DNA from: Tetranychus cinnabarinus
Lineage: Eukaryota > Arthropoda > Arachnida > Trombidiformes > Tetranychidae
Reading direction: 5' to 3'
DNA length: 64,000 nucleotides
Assembly (NCBI GenBank): GCA_022266195.1
Contig: WHVY01000003.1
Coordinates: forward strand, 2,170,001-2,234,000
Position numbers and translations under genes: made by a program. The notes under the pieces are model-generated. The model was not told the DNA's origin. It made no database searches and saw only the letters and a list, made by a program, of their open reading frames with translations. Below, in pieces: positions 44,362 to 57,400 of the stretch (position 1 is its first letter; every line of letters begins with the position of its first letter).

Positions 44362-46931
44362 TTAACGGCCGCCTGTGGCCCCGGTTGCAGCTACATTTTG
44401 CGATGAAGAAGTTCCAGCTATGGTGGCAGCGGCTTTCTGCTTCAACATTGTCCAATCGAAAATATAATCATATGAGTGGTTTAAGGTACGAAATAGTATG
44501 CGGAATAGTTGACGAAGATACATATAATCGGGTGCCTCCTCAAATCGTAAGCCTCGACAATATGACAAATACATAGAAAACTCGGCTGGGAAACCTATAG
44601 ATAGAGAAAAGGCTCAATTAAAATCTTTTCATAAATTTATTCCACAATTGGAAAGGGTCAAATGGAAGCTATATCTGATTCATAGCAACAGTAGATACAG
44701 CAATATAGAATTTTAGAAAATCTACTAACCTTTACATAGCATTTCAATAGATGTTGACATCTTTTTTTCGGAGATTTTTTCATACTTTTGTTTTTTAGTG
44801 GCTGCCTTAAGACCTTGCCACGGTAGTGACCCTCGATTGAAATACATCAGCACATAGCCCAAAGATTCCATGTCGTCTCGACGACTTTGCTCAATTCCTA
44901 AAAGGTTGAAAAGGCCAAAGTTAGTTTAAGCATTTACAGTAAAACAAGAGTTCAAACAGCAAAGGTCTTCCATAAAATGCTATGATTAACTTAGGAGAGG
45001 CCGGAATGAAGAAAGGAGGGAACGATAAACATAACGTCATGGACAGTAATACGGATTAAAATTACAAACAAAAGACAGATTGGAAGCCAAAGTTGAATGA
45101 AATTTAAAGCTAATCTGAAATAAATGTAAAATATGTATACTGTCAATTTGAATTGACGATTTGACTGCTTTGACGTTTAGTTTAGTCGTTTTGTCCCTTC
45201 AAGGCCTCAAGGACTATCTCAACAAAAAAGGCAATGGAAATGAAAATAAAACTATTGTCAATTGAGATCAGTGTACTCAAGATGTAATGCACTGGAAAAA
45301 CCTAAGTAAACAGGTGTAGAAGACTTTGCTGTATGATGTTTTGTAATTGGACTTACCGAGATGAGCGTTTATTGAGGCATACCGAGCTGTACCCGTCAAA
45401 TTTTTGTCTTCTCGATAAGCAATATGTTGCCGAGATCGGCTATCTCTATATTTTTTTGCCAAACCAAAGTCAATGAGAAACAATTTATTACAATGACGAC
45501 CTATTCCCATAAGAAAATTATCAGGTTTAATATCCCTATGAATGAAATTCTTGTTGTGCACAAACTCAATTCTTCCTATCATTTGATCAGCAAGCATGAG
45601 AACAGTTTTCATAGTAAAACGACGGGAGCAGAAATTGAATAAATCCTCTAATGAAGGACCTAAGAGATCCATTACTAGAACATTGTAATCTCGTTCTTGG
45701 CCATACCTGAAACAATTAAGAGAAGAATCATGTAAGAAATGAGATTAGATGAGAAAACAAAGGGATAGAAAGAGGAAGAGAGTGAGAATAGTGAGACGGA
45801 GTGAAGAGAAATGTTTATGTTCATGTTCGTTCGTTAGGTAGGTCATCGAAAGAGGTAGTGGGAAGAAATGATTGTGATGATTATTTCATCCCAGTGAGAA
45901 AGACCACACAGGCAAAAGGGACGAGTGAGCAAGATGAATATGGGGATGAAAGAGGGAGAAAAGGATGATAGAAGGTTGATAGAGAAGATGATGATAAAAG
46001 TGAGCTAGGAGAAGAAAAATAAGGCAGAGCAGCGAAGGTAAAGCTAGGTAAGATGTGAGGAGGAGGTTAAGGTTAATGAGCCAATTCAGGTTTGTTACCT
46101 GCACTAGCATCGCGAAATGATGGAATAAAAGAGAGCAAGCTAAGGGGAAGAAGAAAACAGCGAAAAAGCAGATATAAGCGAAGAAAGAAAAGGGACCAAC
46201 ATTCAGATGAAAACGCTTAATAGAGAGCCTTGAGAAACAGAAAGAGAGTAAGAGATTGGAAGAAAGAAGGAAAGCCTGATAAAAAAGACTGAAAACAAAG
46301 CAGACAGTAAGATAGTGAGAGAAAAAGAGGAAGAAAAACAAAATGAAGAGTAAAAAAGGTAGAAAGAAAAATAGAAAGATGAAATGGGAAGAAATATAAT
46401 AGTTGAGTAAGAGAAGAAAGCAAAAGAAAGAGTCAAAAATAAAGAAAAGAAAGAGAAGACTGAAAACAAGGATAGAGGGGAAAGAAAGAAAGCATATACA
46501 GTAATCCAAAAACCCCAAATTATATTTTTCACAAAATTAAGGATTATCCAGATAAACCTTGTGTTTTAAATCCAATCCAGCCCACAGGGAATCTGGACAA
46601 AGGTCGATGAAAGGTTAGGCTTAATGGTAAAATGATTAGAAGGGTACATAAACAAAGGGTTGAGAAACAGGGAAATGAGTAAAGCTAAAAAGCAGACTTA
46701 CCATCGTATATGTGGGATGCCTACTCCACCAGCCAATACTCTATATAATTTAGATTCGTAGAGAAGCTGAGGATGTCTTGCTTTAATTGATTCCAATTTA
46801 ACGGCAACTTCTTCCCCATTAGTAACATTAATTCCAAGGTATATATCACCAAAGGAACCAGAACCTATTTTTCTAACTAAACGATATTTGGAACCAACAA
46901 TAAAATCACTACGACTAGGAATTGCAGCCAT
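44362..46931 (-). CDS. CSNK1A1: Casein kinase 1 alpha
   Basis: Four exons, 46931-46702, 45706-45357, 44897-44730 and 44594-44362, join to 326 aa (human alpha isoform 337). The Gly loop IGSGSFGDIY, catalytic Lys45 (VAVKLE), HRD (133-135), DFG (156-158) and the CK1-specific ARYASINAHLG substitute for the APE motif are all present. The sequence follows CK1-alpha (SRRDDMESLGYVLMYF, SYDYIFDWTMLKQKA). It is a constitutive Ser/Thr kinase that primes beta-catenin and Ci/Gli for degradation and acts in PERIOD phosphorylation and many other pathways. The Ala/Thr/Ser-rich tail is short. Intron 1 (45707-46701) is unusually pyrimidine-rich on the coding strand. Confidence 0.95.
45720..46500 (-). repeat. 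Long polypyrimidine-biased intron of casein kinase 1 alpha
   Basis: Almost 800 bp in which the + strand is mostly A and G (GAAAGAG, AGAAAGAA runs), so the transcript is CU-rich. It is low-complexity but not a clean tandem repeat, and it yields long spurious minus-strand open frames. A second similar stretch lies at about 46980-47200, upstream of the start codon. Confidence 0.75.
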
Positions 46932-48452
46932 CTCTTTTTGATTGAAAGTATAGAAAATGTAATGTAAAGTAGAGACTTTAGAAGAAAAAAGACAGGGAAA
47001 CCAAAAAGGTCTGAAGATGATAAGTAAGCTTACAGAAAGAGAAAAAGAAAGAGCTAGTGAGACAAGAAAAAGATGAGATGAGCCTAAAGATGAAAGAGAT
47101 TTTGTAAAAAAAAAACTGTATAAGCACGATGAGATTTTAGAGAAAGAGAAGGGAGAAAGAGGAAGATGAAAAAAAGATAAGCGAGTGAGCAAGAAAAGGG
47201 GGAAAATATTAATTTGAACATGACTTTGTTACTTTGGTTACTGAAACATCAATTTTCGTAGCGGAATTTTTGACTAATTCTTATCATGTTTCAAACACAA
47301 TTGGTTAATTGTTTAGCATTAAATTTATTTTTATATGCCTACTTATTCCCGCTGTTGATGATGATGATGCTGCCTTTTCATATTTTGATTGCTTCATGCT
47401 TCTTGTGATGTAATTGCTAATGATAGCATCAAATCAAATTGTTTTCTTTGTGAATTGCTTATTTTTGTTCCCCTCACCCATCAATACCTTTTTTTGATAA
47501 ATTTCTTGATAATCCCACTATGGCTTTATTTGATTTGGCATTTCACTCCATCATTTCAATTTAATAATTACTGAGATCTGTGGTAACCAATGAAAATACA
47601 TGTGGTATACAAAATTGAAAGATTCAAATGATACAAAATCTTATGACTTTTATTAATAATAAAAGCGGTGCTCAAGTGAAAACTTGGGTTGTACCGTATT
47701 CCCCGTGAAAGTGATAACAAAATTAGATAAATAGAATAATTAAATAACTCAATTAAAACACGTCTCGTTCAATGTATGGTTTAATCTGATACGATTCAAC
47801 TTATGATTGAAGTTGATTGATTTCCATTTTTTCACAGATTTCAATTCGCATGTATTTCCCAATAAAAAGCTAATCACATGGTCATCATAATAAATTTAAT
47901 TCTGTTGGTTCATTGGATAATCAACTTTTTGGTTAAGGTTGATTAATTGTTTATTGGTGAAAATTAGATCATCTTTCTCAAGCCATAATAACATTATTGG
48001 AGGAGCTTTGATTCAGGATTGAACAGTTACAATGTTTTCCATTGGTGTTTTTTGATTAACTCAACGGACTAGTTGGTTGTATATAATATTTATATATAAA
48101 AAGGAATCTACATTGTATTGTGATTTACTGTTGAGATGATGATTTGTATTATCAGGAAATATTTAAAGATGTACCAGATAATATTAACAAGAATCTCATG
48201 ATGTTTACAGGATTGGTGTTACTTGAAGTTGTTTTGTTTAAGGCTATTAAAACGGAATTAACGAGAGATAATCTTATAACCGGATATATAGTTTGAGTTG
48301 ACATTTTTTCAATTTTGGTTACAAGGGTAAACATTATCGCCTTGTCCTTGTTTATGATACAATGGTAAATGAATAATTTGAACATTTGTCTATTGTTGGT
48401 AAACTTGAATTTATTTTCTCTCTTTCCAATTTGTATTATATTTATCCAACGT
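46932..48452. other. Spacer between casein kinase 1 alpha and LARP4 (same strand)
   Basis: The part nearest the kinase is purine-rich on + (about 46980-47200), presumably 5' UTR or promoter. The rest is AT-rich 3' flank of LARP4. No other gene seen. Confidence 0.45.
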
Positions 48453-51400
48453 TCAACTCCTCTTATCTTCTACTCCAGCAGTTTGCTTTGCTTTGGAGAG
48501 GCGAGCAACTTCAGAGTAGGTCAATTTTCTCCCACTACGATATGGTTCGTCATTATTTGTTTCCCGCTCTTGCTCATCGTTCTTTTCGGTAGGAGATTTT
48601 CCATTTTTATTATTGAGTTTTACAGGTGTAGTTGAATTTACTTCGTTGCACGGTTTTTCACTTTTAACGGGTAATATCTTATTACTTCTATTATCTTTGT
48701 GATCTTTAAGGGCCCGATCCGTTTTCGGAGAAACCTTTATCGATGACTGGCCATCTTTCTCTTCACTTTTGGGGCTATCTGAAACTGAGTTAATGCTACT
48801 GTTGTTGCTGGTGTTGATACTAGTACTGATGCTTGTGGAGTTGCTATTACTACTGCTACAACTAGTACTACTGATACCATTATTATCATTGATATTATTA
48901 CTATCATTATTAGTATTACTTTGGCGCGGAGTTGATTTGGGAGGACTTTTGGGCACTTTGTAATGACTTGTGTTATCGTAATCACAACTATTATGATCAA
49001 GATTTGGAACATTAGGAGATCGCGAAGAGGAGTTTATGGAGTTCTTTTGATTTGCCGTGACTGGACATTTAGCCGCAGCAGTTGAGGAAACTACATTATT
49101 TTCTGAATCGTCCTTCTTTGAAAAAAGATCTTTTGTTTTGGCAGTTGAAGATGAACCTTTAAGGTTTTTAGGCGAGTCTTTAAATTGTTCAGCTGAAGTT
49201 GAAACAGTGTCTTGTATAGTTGCACTGATCAGAGTTTCATCCGTTGTTGCGGTATTCTCTGACTCATTTTTGTCACCAGAGTTGGTCCAAGTTTCACTTT
49301 GATTCATATTAGCTTGATCTTTACCAGTATCAGTATTTTTAATATCACCCGAATTTGCCTTGGCTACTTCAGGTTGTCGCCAAGGTTGACTTTTGTTTGT
49401 TTTAACCGTACCTCGAACAACATCAGCTAAAGACCCGTTATAGTTTAAACTACCAGAAGATTTGATCACAGAATCTAGATTTGAACCGTTGTTTTGGTTT
49501 GGAGACAATGAAGCTTGGTCCCTAAAAATTAAAATTGAAAATTAGATTATAATATTCCATTTCTAAACAGAACCAATGATAGAAAAAATACATACGGAAC
49601 ATCAGTGTCTCCAGGATTAATTGAGTTCTTAGGTTTGGACGAGAATGAGTTGTCAAGCCCAGGCAATGGCGGAAAGGCCGTGGCACCTAGGTCAAAATCT
49701 TTGTTTGCTTTATCGTCATCTTTTAATTTACTGCTCCGGTTTAATTTGCTATAATTATAATTTTTAGAATTGCTATGTTTCCCATTGGCATAACTAGACG
49801 ACACAGGCTCAGAGTTTTCTCCGTCATTTCTTCTTCGTCTTCCAGATTTATTCCCTCGCGTTGACATACCACTGCCACCGCTTCCACCACCATTACTACC
49901 ATGAGGCACATAATTTGAATCATAATGATAACCATAATCTGATCTAGAGCTTTCGAAAGACGTTTGTTTCTCTCGATTATCCGACCCTAGAAAAAAAAGA
50001 TTATAAAAATACACAGAAAAAGAGTATAGTTAGAATAAGGAGGCTAGAAAAAGGTATTTGACGTGACAAAAATAACTTATTCAAGGAGCAATGAGAAAAG
50101 AAACAAGGCAGACAGAAAGAAACGAAGTGATAATAAGAAAAAGGAAGAGGAGGTTAATAATATTAAAAGGAAACAAAACTAAATGATTACTAACGAGAAG
50201 AGTAATTCCTTCTTGACCGGTTAGCGTAAAAGTATCCTGATCCATATGATCCAGAGTTCCAATGGTTTTCATCATGATTTAATGAAGAATTGGATGATCT
50301 AGAATCTGTAACAGATAAAATTAAATGTATAAATAAGCTCCACAATAGATTTAGTAATTAAATTAAAATTCTAGACGCACCATTCTTACCTGTAAATTTA
50401 GATCTTTTATCACCAGCTTGGTTGGATTTGGTACCCGATCTGTGCAAAGAGCAACAAATTTGTAATCAATATGTACATATTCCATATTGGGTTTATTCCA
50501 AGAAAAAAAAGAAAAAACTAAGACATACTTGATTTCAGATGATGCCTGATGAGTAGAATTGGGATCTGCATTTTCTTCTGAAGACTTAGCCGATTGATTT
50601 TGTGGATCATCATCTCCAACTACGGCAGTATTCGATGTTGTCACATTTGTAGAAGATGGGGTTGCAACGCCACTGTTAGCTGGATTGGCATAACGCATGG
50701 AGGCATAGTTGTTCTTCCTAGAGTTTCGGAATACATAAGGCTGACGGGTGGAACTATTATGGACAGGTTTGAAAGCAGCATGTGGAGATAGGCCATTTAA
50801 AGTGAAAACAGTGCTCAAATCGTAACAAGTGGTCGCTGGAGGCCAGGTGTGAAGCATAGGTGGCGGAGGGTATAATGGCTGATAAACCTATGAATTGCAT
50901 CGAAAGGAAATAATAGAAATATAAAAAATGGATTGTGTGAAAAAAACACTTAATTGCCAATGAAAAAGATATGAGAGAAGTATTTGCTTTTTTATGACGG
51001 AGAATGACTCTTATAAATTTTGTTTGCATTGACACGGTGTTGAAATGTATATCGTCAGAGAAGCAATGGATAAGAGTTTAAATTAATTAATTTACTCAAA
51101 ACGAGAAGCCAACATAACAAATATTAGAAGACGTGAGTCATATCCCTAATGCAATAGACGTGATCTAAATTTCATGGGAATCTCAATATTAATTGACTTA
51201 CGGGAGAAATCGCAGGATATGCTGGGTGACCCGCAGTGGCAGGTATTGTTGCATTAAAATGGCCACTGTTAACCGGGGACTCGATAGAAGAAGGAAGATC
51301 AAAGCCAACACCTGGCTCAGCTCCGTTCTTATAAGTCAGATAGTTTGAAATGACTGGTTTAGCTTTAATCCGAGCCTGAAAAAAACAGAAAATGAATAGA

Positions 51401-52569
51401 AAGATAGCATTCGTTAGATAAAATAGATAAATAAAAAATTTAAACAAACATGCAAAAAAACTTGACATTGCTAATCAATAGTCTTGTTGAGACTTAACAT
51501 AAATTATGGTTAAAATGAGCAAGATTCGATTAGAGCTAAAAATTCCATTTAAATGCAACACTTACCATTATTGGTTTACCTTGAAAGGTTTTGACCTCTT
51601 CCCTCAAATATCTATAAGCTCGTTGAGCATCTTCATCGGATTCAAAAGAAACATACCAACTATTATTATGAGCAAACTCACACGATACGAATTTCGGACA
51701 CTCTTTGCCACTGAATAGATTTTGTACATCCTGCAATGAGATATAAAATAAGAGAAAGAAAAAGAGAGAAAGAAGAGAGAGAGAGATAGAGAAAGAGTAA
51801 AAAAGGAAAGCATTCACATAAGAGGAAAGATAAGATGAAAAATAAAATGAGTTAGACAATACGCCGATAAGCTCATGATGTAGCACAATATATATACATA
51901 GGCACAATGCAATGTGATAATGTTTCGTATAATATGTATGGCTGTATAAAGCTATGGCAGTAACTAACCTTGAGAGGAGTTGATTCAGGTATTTCTCTCA
52001 ATATAAGAACACATCGTTTACTAACTGGACGAACTTTTTGGCCCTCTTCATCCACCTGGACACATTGTGATTCTGTTGAAGAAAAGAATAAAATAGAAGG
52101 ATAAAAGATTAGGGTTAAATTTTACCACATGAGCAAAGTAAAACATATTTATAAGTGTTTATTAATGTGATGGATTATCTAGATGAAGAAAATGAGATCA
52201 GCAGCAAAGAGGAAAAATTGTTGATGTAAAAAAAAGTAAAAAACTGAAAGTGAAAGTAATGGAAAAAAAGCTGAAAAAAGAAAAAAAAGGAAAAAAAAGG
52301 CAGAGGCTCCATGTACCTTTAAGCACATCCACAATGAGGTCGATATTGCGGGTTAGCCTTTTGATTTGATCAAAATTGGCTACAGTACTGATTGGAACAT
52401 ATTGATCACTGTCCATTTGAGATTTTAAATATGAATCACGAGACAGATTTTGCCATGAGAAATAGTATTCCAATTGATTCTGTAGCAACACCTTTAACCT
52501 ATCAAGGGGAATGGATTCTTCCAAAGGACTCGTTTCGTCTCCATTGGGAGGACCAACTTTTGCCGACAT
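48453..52569 (-). CDS. LARP4: La-related protein 4
   Basis: Nine exons, 52569-52317, 52072-51969, 51730-51566, 51375-51202, 50887-50529, 50439-50390, 50305-50195, 49986-49596 and 49521-48453, join in frame to 891 aa. The La motif is at about 23-84 (LLQNQLEYYFSWQNL, YLKSQMDSDQYVPI). An RRM-like domain follows at about 95-178 (RCVLILREIPE, SCEFAHNNSWYVSF, YLREEVKTFQGKPIM). The long disordered tail has a Pro/Tyr patch, Gly/Arg-rich segments and ATAFPPLPG (507-515), a LARP4/4B hallmark. LARP4 binds poly(A) and PABP and stabilises mRNA. The N-terminus before the La motif is only ~22 aa, where vertebrate LARP4 has a longer PAM2-bearing leader, so an upstream exon may be missing. Tail is Ser/Asn/Lys-rich. 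Confidence 0.9.
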
Positions 52570-54404
52570 GTCCTTTCAACACAAGATTAATAAATATTTA
52601 TAGGTGAAAAAACCACCAAAACAGGACCACCAGTAGATCCAAAAAGAAGACTTAAAGAAATTATTTAAATAAAATTAACCCACTAAATTCACAAAACAAT
52701 CATAATTAATTTAGTAAAACCATGAAAACCAGAAGAAGAAGAGATGAAAATATTGTATGTATTTCTTCCTTTGTCTCTCTCCTCTCAGTCTAACTCTCTC
52801 TGTCTCTCTCTGTCTCTCTATCTTTCTACAGAGTGTGTAAAAAGTTTCTGGAGGGTGGGCGGGGAAAACCTGCGTAAAGAAAAAAGCGGCTATTATGAAT
52901 AAAATAAATATCGTCTGATAATCAAAAGATTCAATTGTTTTTTACTTACATTGGATGAAAACAGTTCAATTTATCATGTATTTTTGCAACAATAAAAGGT
53001 AATTAGTTTTAATGAAAATAGCCACTCTGGATTCCATAGCAAAAAGAAAGAAAAAGCACAAAATTAAATGAGTAATTTAAATGTGAAAATAAACAACAAG
53101 AAATAAGGTTACATCTCATGGAGTTGATGATGACTTGTTGTTCAGGAAAAAGCACCACACAATGAATAAATTAAAGCAATGTTCAACAAAAATACAAGGA
53201 TAGTTCAGACTCTTTCTTCCTCTATCTCTTTAAATAATAGTTAATAGTAATATAATCCCTATTATATTTATCTATCCTCTATAAATATTATTATGTATTT
53301 ACATTAAAAATAGACTTAATATTTATAGTTGAATTGAACATCAATAGATGGCATCAGCATACGAATCAGATTTTTTTCTCATCATTATGTGCTATTATTG
53401 CTATCAGCTCTTTATAATAAAACTCCCTGCATGAAATTTCTGAGTCAAAGAAAAACTCTGCATGGAGTTTCAGTTTATCAGTAGATTAAGCAACTTTGTG
53501 TTGGTTTTGTTCAGTTTTCATTAAGAGATGATCTTAATGTTGACCTTTTCTTCGTGTTTGCCAAAAATTACTAAATTAAAGTTAACTTTTCCAATTGCTT
53601 TTGTTTCTTTAGATAAATCTTCAACTTGTGTTTATCAATTTCAATTGTGCCAATTTGTTCATTTATTTAGTGCTTAATTTTATCAAACTTTTAATTGAAG
53701 TAAACTATCAATTGCTTTTGTTCCAGGAATTTAGTGCAATATGGACCAAATCTATGCTTTGTTTATTAGTTGCATTTTCACCTTCTAATTTCAATTTTCT
53801 CAACAATGAAAATCACTTCGCTTGTCTTGATTTCACACAATGATTAATTTAAGTTTACATCAAGTGTTTTCCTGTAATCATGAGAAAGTGTTACAGATTG
53901 TTTCTAGAAATATTGAAAGTGTTAAAAGTTCAATTGACTGTCCAGCCATTTTTAAACACATAACCAACAGCTATTGTAATTTTTGACGATAAATACTAGT
54001 CATGAAATTCCCAATGTTAGCCGAGGTTTGTCCACACTTATATCATATTTCTTTAACGTTTTTATGTGTACTTTATTTGTCCCCCGTTTTATAACAAAGG
54101 TTGCATCAAAATCTGTCTAAACTGATGATGAATTTGTTTTCTTCAAAAACAACTGTAATATTTTAACCCAATAGTCAGCAAAAGCTTGATTGATTGAAAG
54201 ATTATTGAACGGTACAGTCATCGTCTAATAAGACAGACAATTTCTTAGATGTTTATCTTTTCTTTTGCAACTTCAGTAACCCTAATGATTAATGGTTCAA
54301 ATTATTTTAATGCTTGTTACAAAATTTTCCATTTCATTTGTTCAACATTTATCTTTAGCTAACAAAATTAACCATTTTTTTCTTCTTTTCTTCTCGCATT
54401 TCAG
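52570..54404. other. Divergent spacer, LARP4 / neuropeptide GPCR
   Basis: Contains a CT-dinucleotide-rich patch near 52760-52830 on the + strand. It must hold the LARP4 promoter and may hold the missing 5' exon of the GPCR. One candidate is an 8-codon ATG frame at 54001-54024 ending at a GTTTGT donor in the right phase, but it is too short to trust. Confidence 0.4.
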
Positions 54405-57400
54405 GTCCTGATGTACTTTATGTATTCGAGTATATGTGTTATAGCAATTACTGGAAATGCAATTGTTTGTTTTATCGTCATTGCCTATCGGCGGATGCAA
54501 TCGGTTACCAATTATTTTATTGTCAATTTAGCTTTAAGTGACATTTTGATGGCTTCACTGTGCATACCATTTACCTTTGTGTCCAACCTTATACTTCAAC
54601 ATTGGCCTTTTGGTGCTTTCATGTGTGTTTTGGTCTCTTATTCACAAGCAGTTTCAGTTTTTATCTCTGCTTATACACTTATAGCGCTCTCTCTTGATCG
54701 TTACATTGCCATTTTGTACCCATTACGGCCTAAAATGACTCGATTCCAAGCTAAATTAATTATTGCCTGTGTTTGGATTGTGGCCTTGATAACACCTTTA
54801 CCAACAGCTATTGTCTCAAAGCTTGTTCAACCGGCAGTTTGGGTTGAAAGTGGCATCACTGACCGATACACATGTACAGAGGATTTTGCCAATCAAACCT
54901 ACCGCCAAGTTTACAGTTTGGCTTTAATGATTTTACAGTATTTTTTTCCGTTTGTTGTCCTTTTGTACACTTATACACGAATCGCAATCGCTGTTTGGGG
55001 TAAAACAACTCCAGGAGAGGCAGAAGATGCCCGTGATAAAAGGTTGGCAGCATCCAAACGAAAAGTAAGTGAAATGAGTCAACTTGTTATTTGACTATTC
55101 ATTTTATACCCAAATAACTTCAAGTTTACCCTATTTTTTACCATTACAAAAATGACCAGAAATTTAAGAATATTATCAAATTCTGTAACATAATGTGGTA
55201 CAATTTGACAATATATAAAACCGAACCAGTTTCTTCTTCCATTGGTAACATGATTATTTCTTGTTTTTACTAAATGTTTCAATTGGAAAAATGAAATATT
55301 TACTATTTTTTTATGCGATCAGTTAACAGTGAAATAATAGCAGCAACAAATGTAATAGAAAAGATATTTATAAATATAAATCAACAAGCGCTCAATAAGA
55401 AACAATTTTTTCTTCCCATTTCTTGTTTCAATTCAAGATTGAATTAAAGAATAAAAAGTTTAACATAATATTATTTCTTTACAAGAAAGTTTCCTGTTAT
55501 TACCTTAAGGTATTCTTGTTAGATTGTATTGAATTGTGTTGAAAAGTGAAAACTAAAGACTCAAAAAAAACCTATCCATTCCAATCATGCCAATATTTGT
55601 ACATTACCAGTTTCTAGACTTTCATTTCATTTTGAATCATTGGATTTACAATGTTTTTTACCAGTTTTATTTTTTTCTTACAGTGATGCAATTTAGTCCA
55701 TCTATTGTGTAATGACCAATTTTCAAGTGTCCATTGAGTTGCCTTGACCACTTAGGCTACCTAGAAATTACCTGATGGAAACAGGCAAACAAGTATTATA
55801 TCCAGGAAATTGAAAGAAAAGGAGAAATCAAGTTGATCAGATGAGCTTTTCAATTGCTGCAAAGATTAATCATCTCTTTTTTTCCCATAATGGATGTCAT
55901 TCAAAGTAATTTTTATCAATCAAAGTGAAATCTTATTAACATCACTAACAATAATATAATAATCATCAGGAAAACCATGCTTGATCAGATTACTAGAAGG
56001 ACTTGTTTAAAGCTAACATTTTCACATTGCAAAAATGTCTAAATAATAGACAAAAGGTGAAAATAATTTTCATCTGATTTTCAATATAATAACCAAGCTA
56101 ATAATAGCGTATTTTACAATTTAAATTGTCGCCTTCTCATGTGAAGAGTGAAACTTTCAAGATAATTGAAGTTGAGCTTTTGAATGTGTTTTAAACAAGA
56201 TCCATCCAAAGTGAGCATCAATAATTGCCTCAACCTGGCAATCTGAAACCATGGAATGAAATTTATTATATAATCTCAAGTAAATCTGACAGACAAAAAA
56301 GAGGCAACTCAAGAAAAAAAGGACAAAATGAAGAGAAAAATTGATGGAAAGAATCTTAAAAATCTATTTATAAAGACTGCCATCAAGTTCCGTTTTACCC
56401 TGAATTATCTCTCACCTCTTTTCATGGTGACAATACAATGAACTGGAAATGATGAGAAGCCAAGATAACGATGATTACAATAGTGATAAAGAGTAGATTA
56501 CAATCAAGGTTGATGTAAAAGACAGGATATTTTATAAAAACATTGACCACCACCTTCATCACCTTTGTGTCTCTAATGTTCATTGTGACTTATTTTTTCC
56601 CACCTTTCATCTTATCTTTTTTCACCCATTACCAGACTATATTACCATGAACCTTTATTGTTATCATTATAACCATAAAGCTTCAATTGATAACAATGAT
56701 ACAACCTGAAGAAAGGTTGAAAATCAATTTTCATTTCACTTTCACAGTCAACAAGTACATAACATAATGTGTTAATATTATGTACATTGTGTACAAAAGT
56801 AAATTGTAAACATAATTATTAACATTATTACATCCAACAATATATATAAATGCACATATTTATACATTATTATTTAAACTAACAAACCAAACTTGTTTAA
56901 TCACAAATTCACCTTTACTTCAGCAGCCCTCAATAGATCCACCACTTGCACAAAAACCTAATGGATTCCAGTTGATGATTAAAAAAAAGTATCGATCACA
57001 AAGAGAGGCACAAAATACCCGATTTTTTTCCTCTATTATAGCTTAAGGACAATTCTCTGACTGGGAATTGATAAATCAGGATGATGATGGTGATGACGAA
57101 GGAAAATTATTCACTTTACAGAGTAAACAAGAGGATGAAGTTGATCAGGTTGAAATTAGGATTGAAAATGGAAGCTTATAGAATGTTATATTAAACACTT
57201 TTTTTAGTGTCACTCATTTGGGTTTTTGATGGAAATTATTTTCCAATTTCATTTTCATCTTCACCATCATTTATTTAAATGAAAATTCCTTTTCTGGTTC
57301 ATTTCCTTTTTATTGAAATCAACATTGGAATGTACATTTAAGTATAGAATCACATTTCCAATATAATCATCATTTCGATTCAACAAATTCAAGACTTTTT

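Noticed and set aside
44301..44576. 91-codon plus-strand frame at the CK1-alpha 3' end
   Set aside because: Antisense of the conserved kinase C-terminal exon; no splice or family support.
45886..46518. Long hydrophobic open frame (210 codons) on the minus strand
   Set aside because: It lies wholly in the polypyrimidine intron of casein kinase 1 alpha. F/L/S-rich wording is what CU-rich DNA gives in any frame, and it overlaps a second such frame (46203-46532).
46932..47192. N-terminal extension of casein kinase 1 alpha upstream of MAAIPSRSDF
   Set aside because: The extension is low-complexity L/F/S sequence from the CU-rich leader. CK1-alpha proteins start at the MA...SR motif, so the ATG at 46931 is the start.
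48769..49302. Leu-rich and other plus-strand frames opposite LARP4 exon 9
   Set aside because: Antisense shadows of Ser/Asn-repeat codons in the real LARP4 exon.
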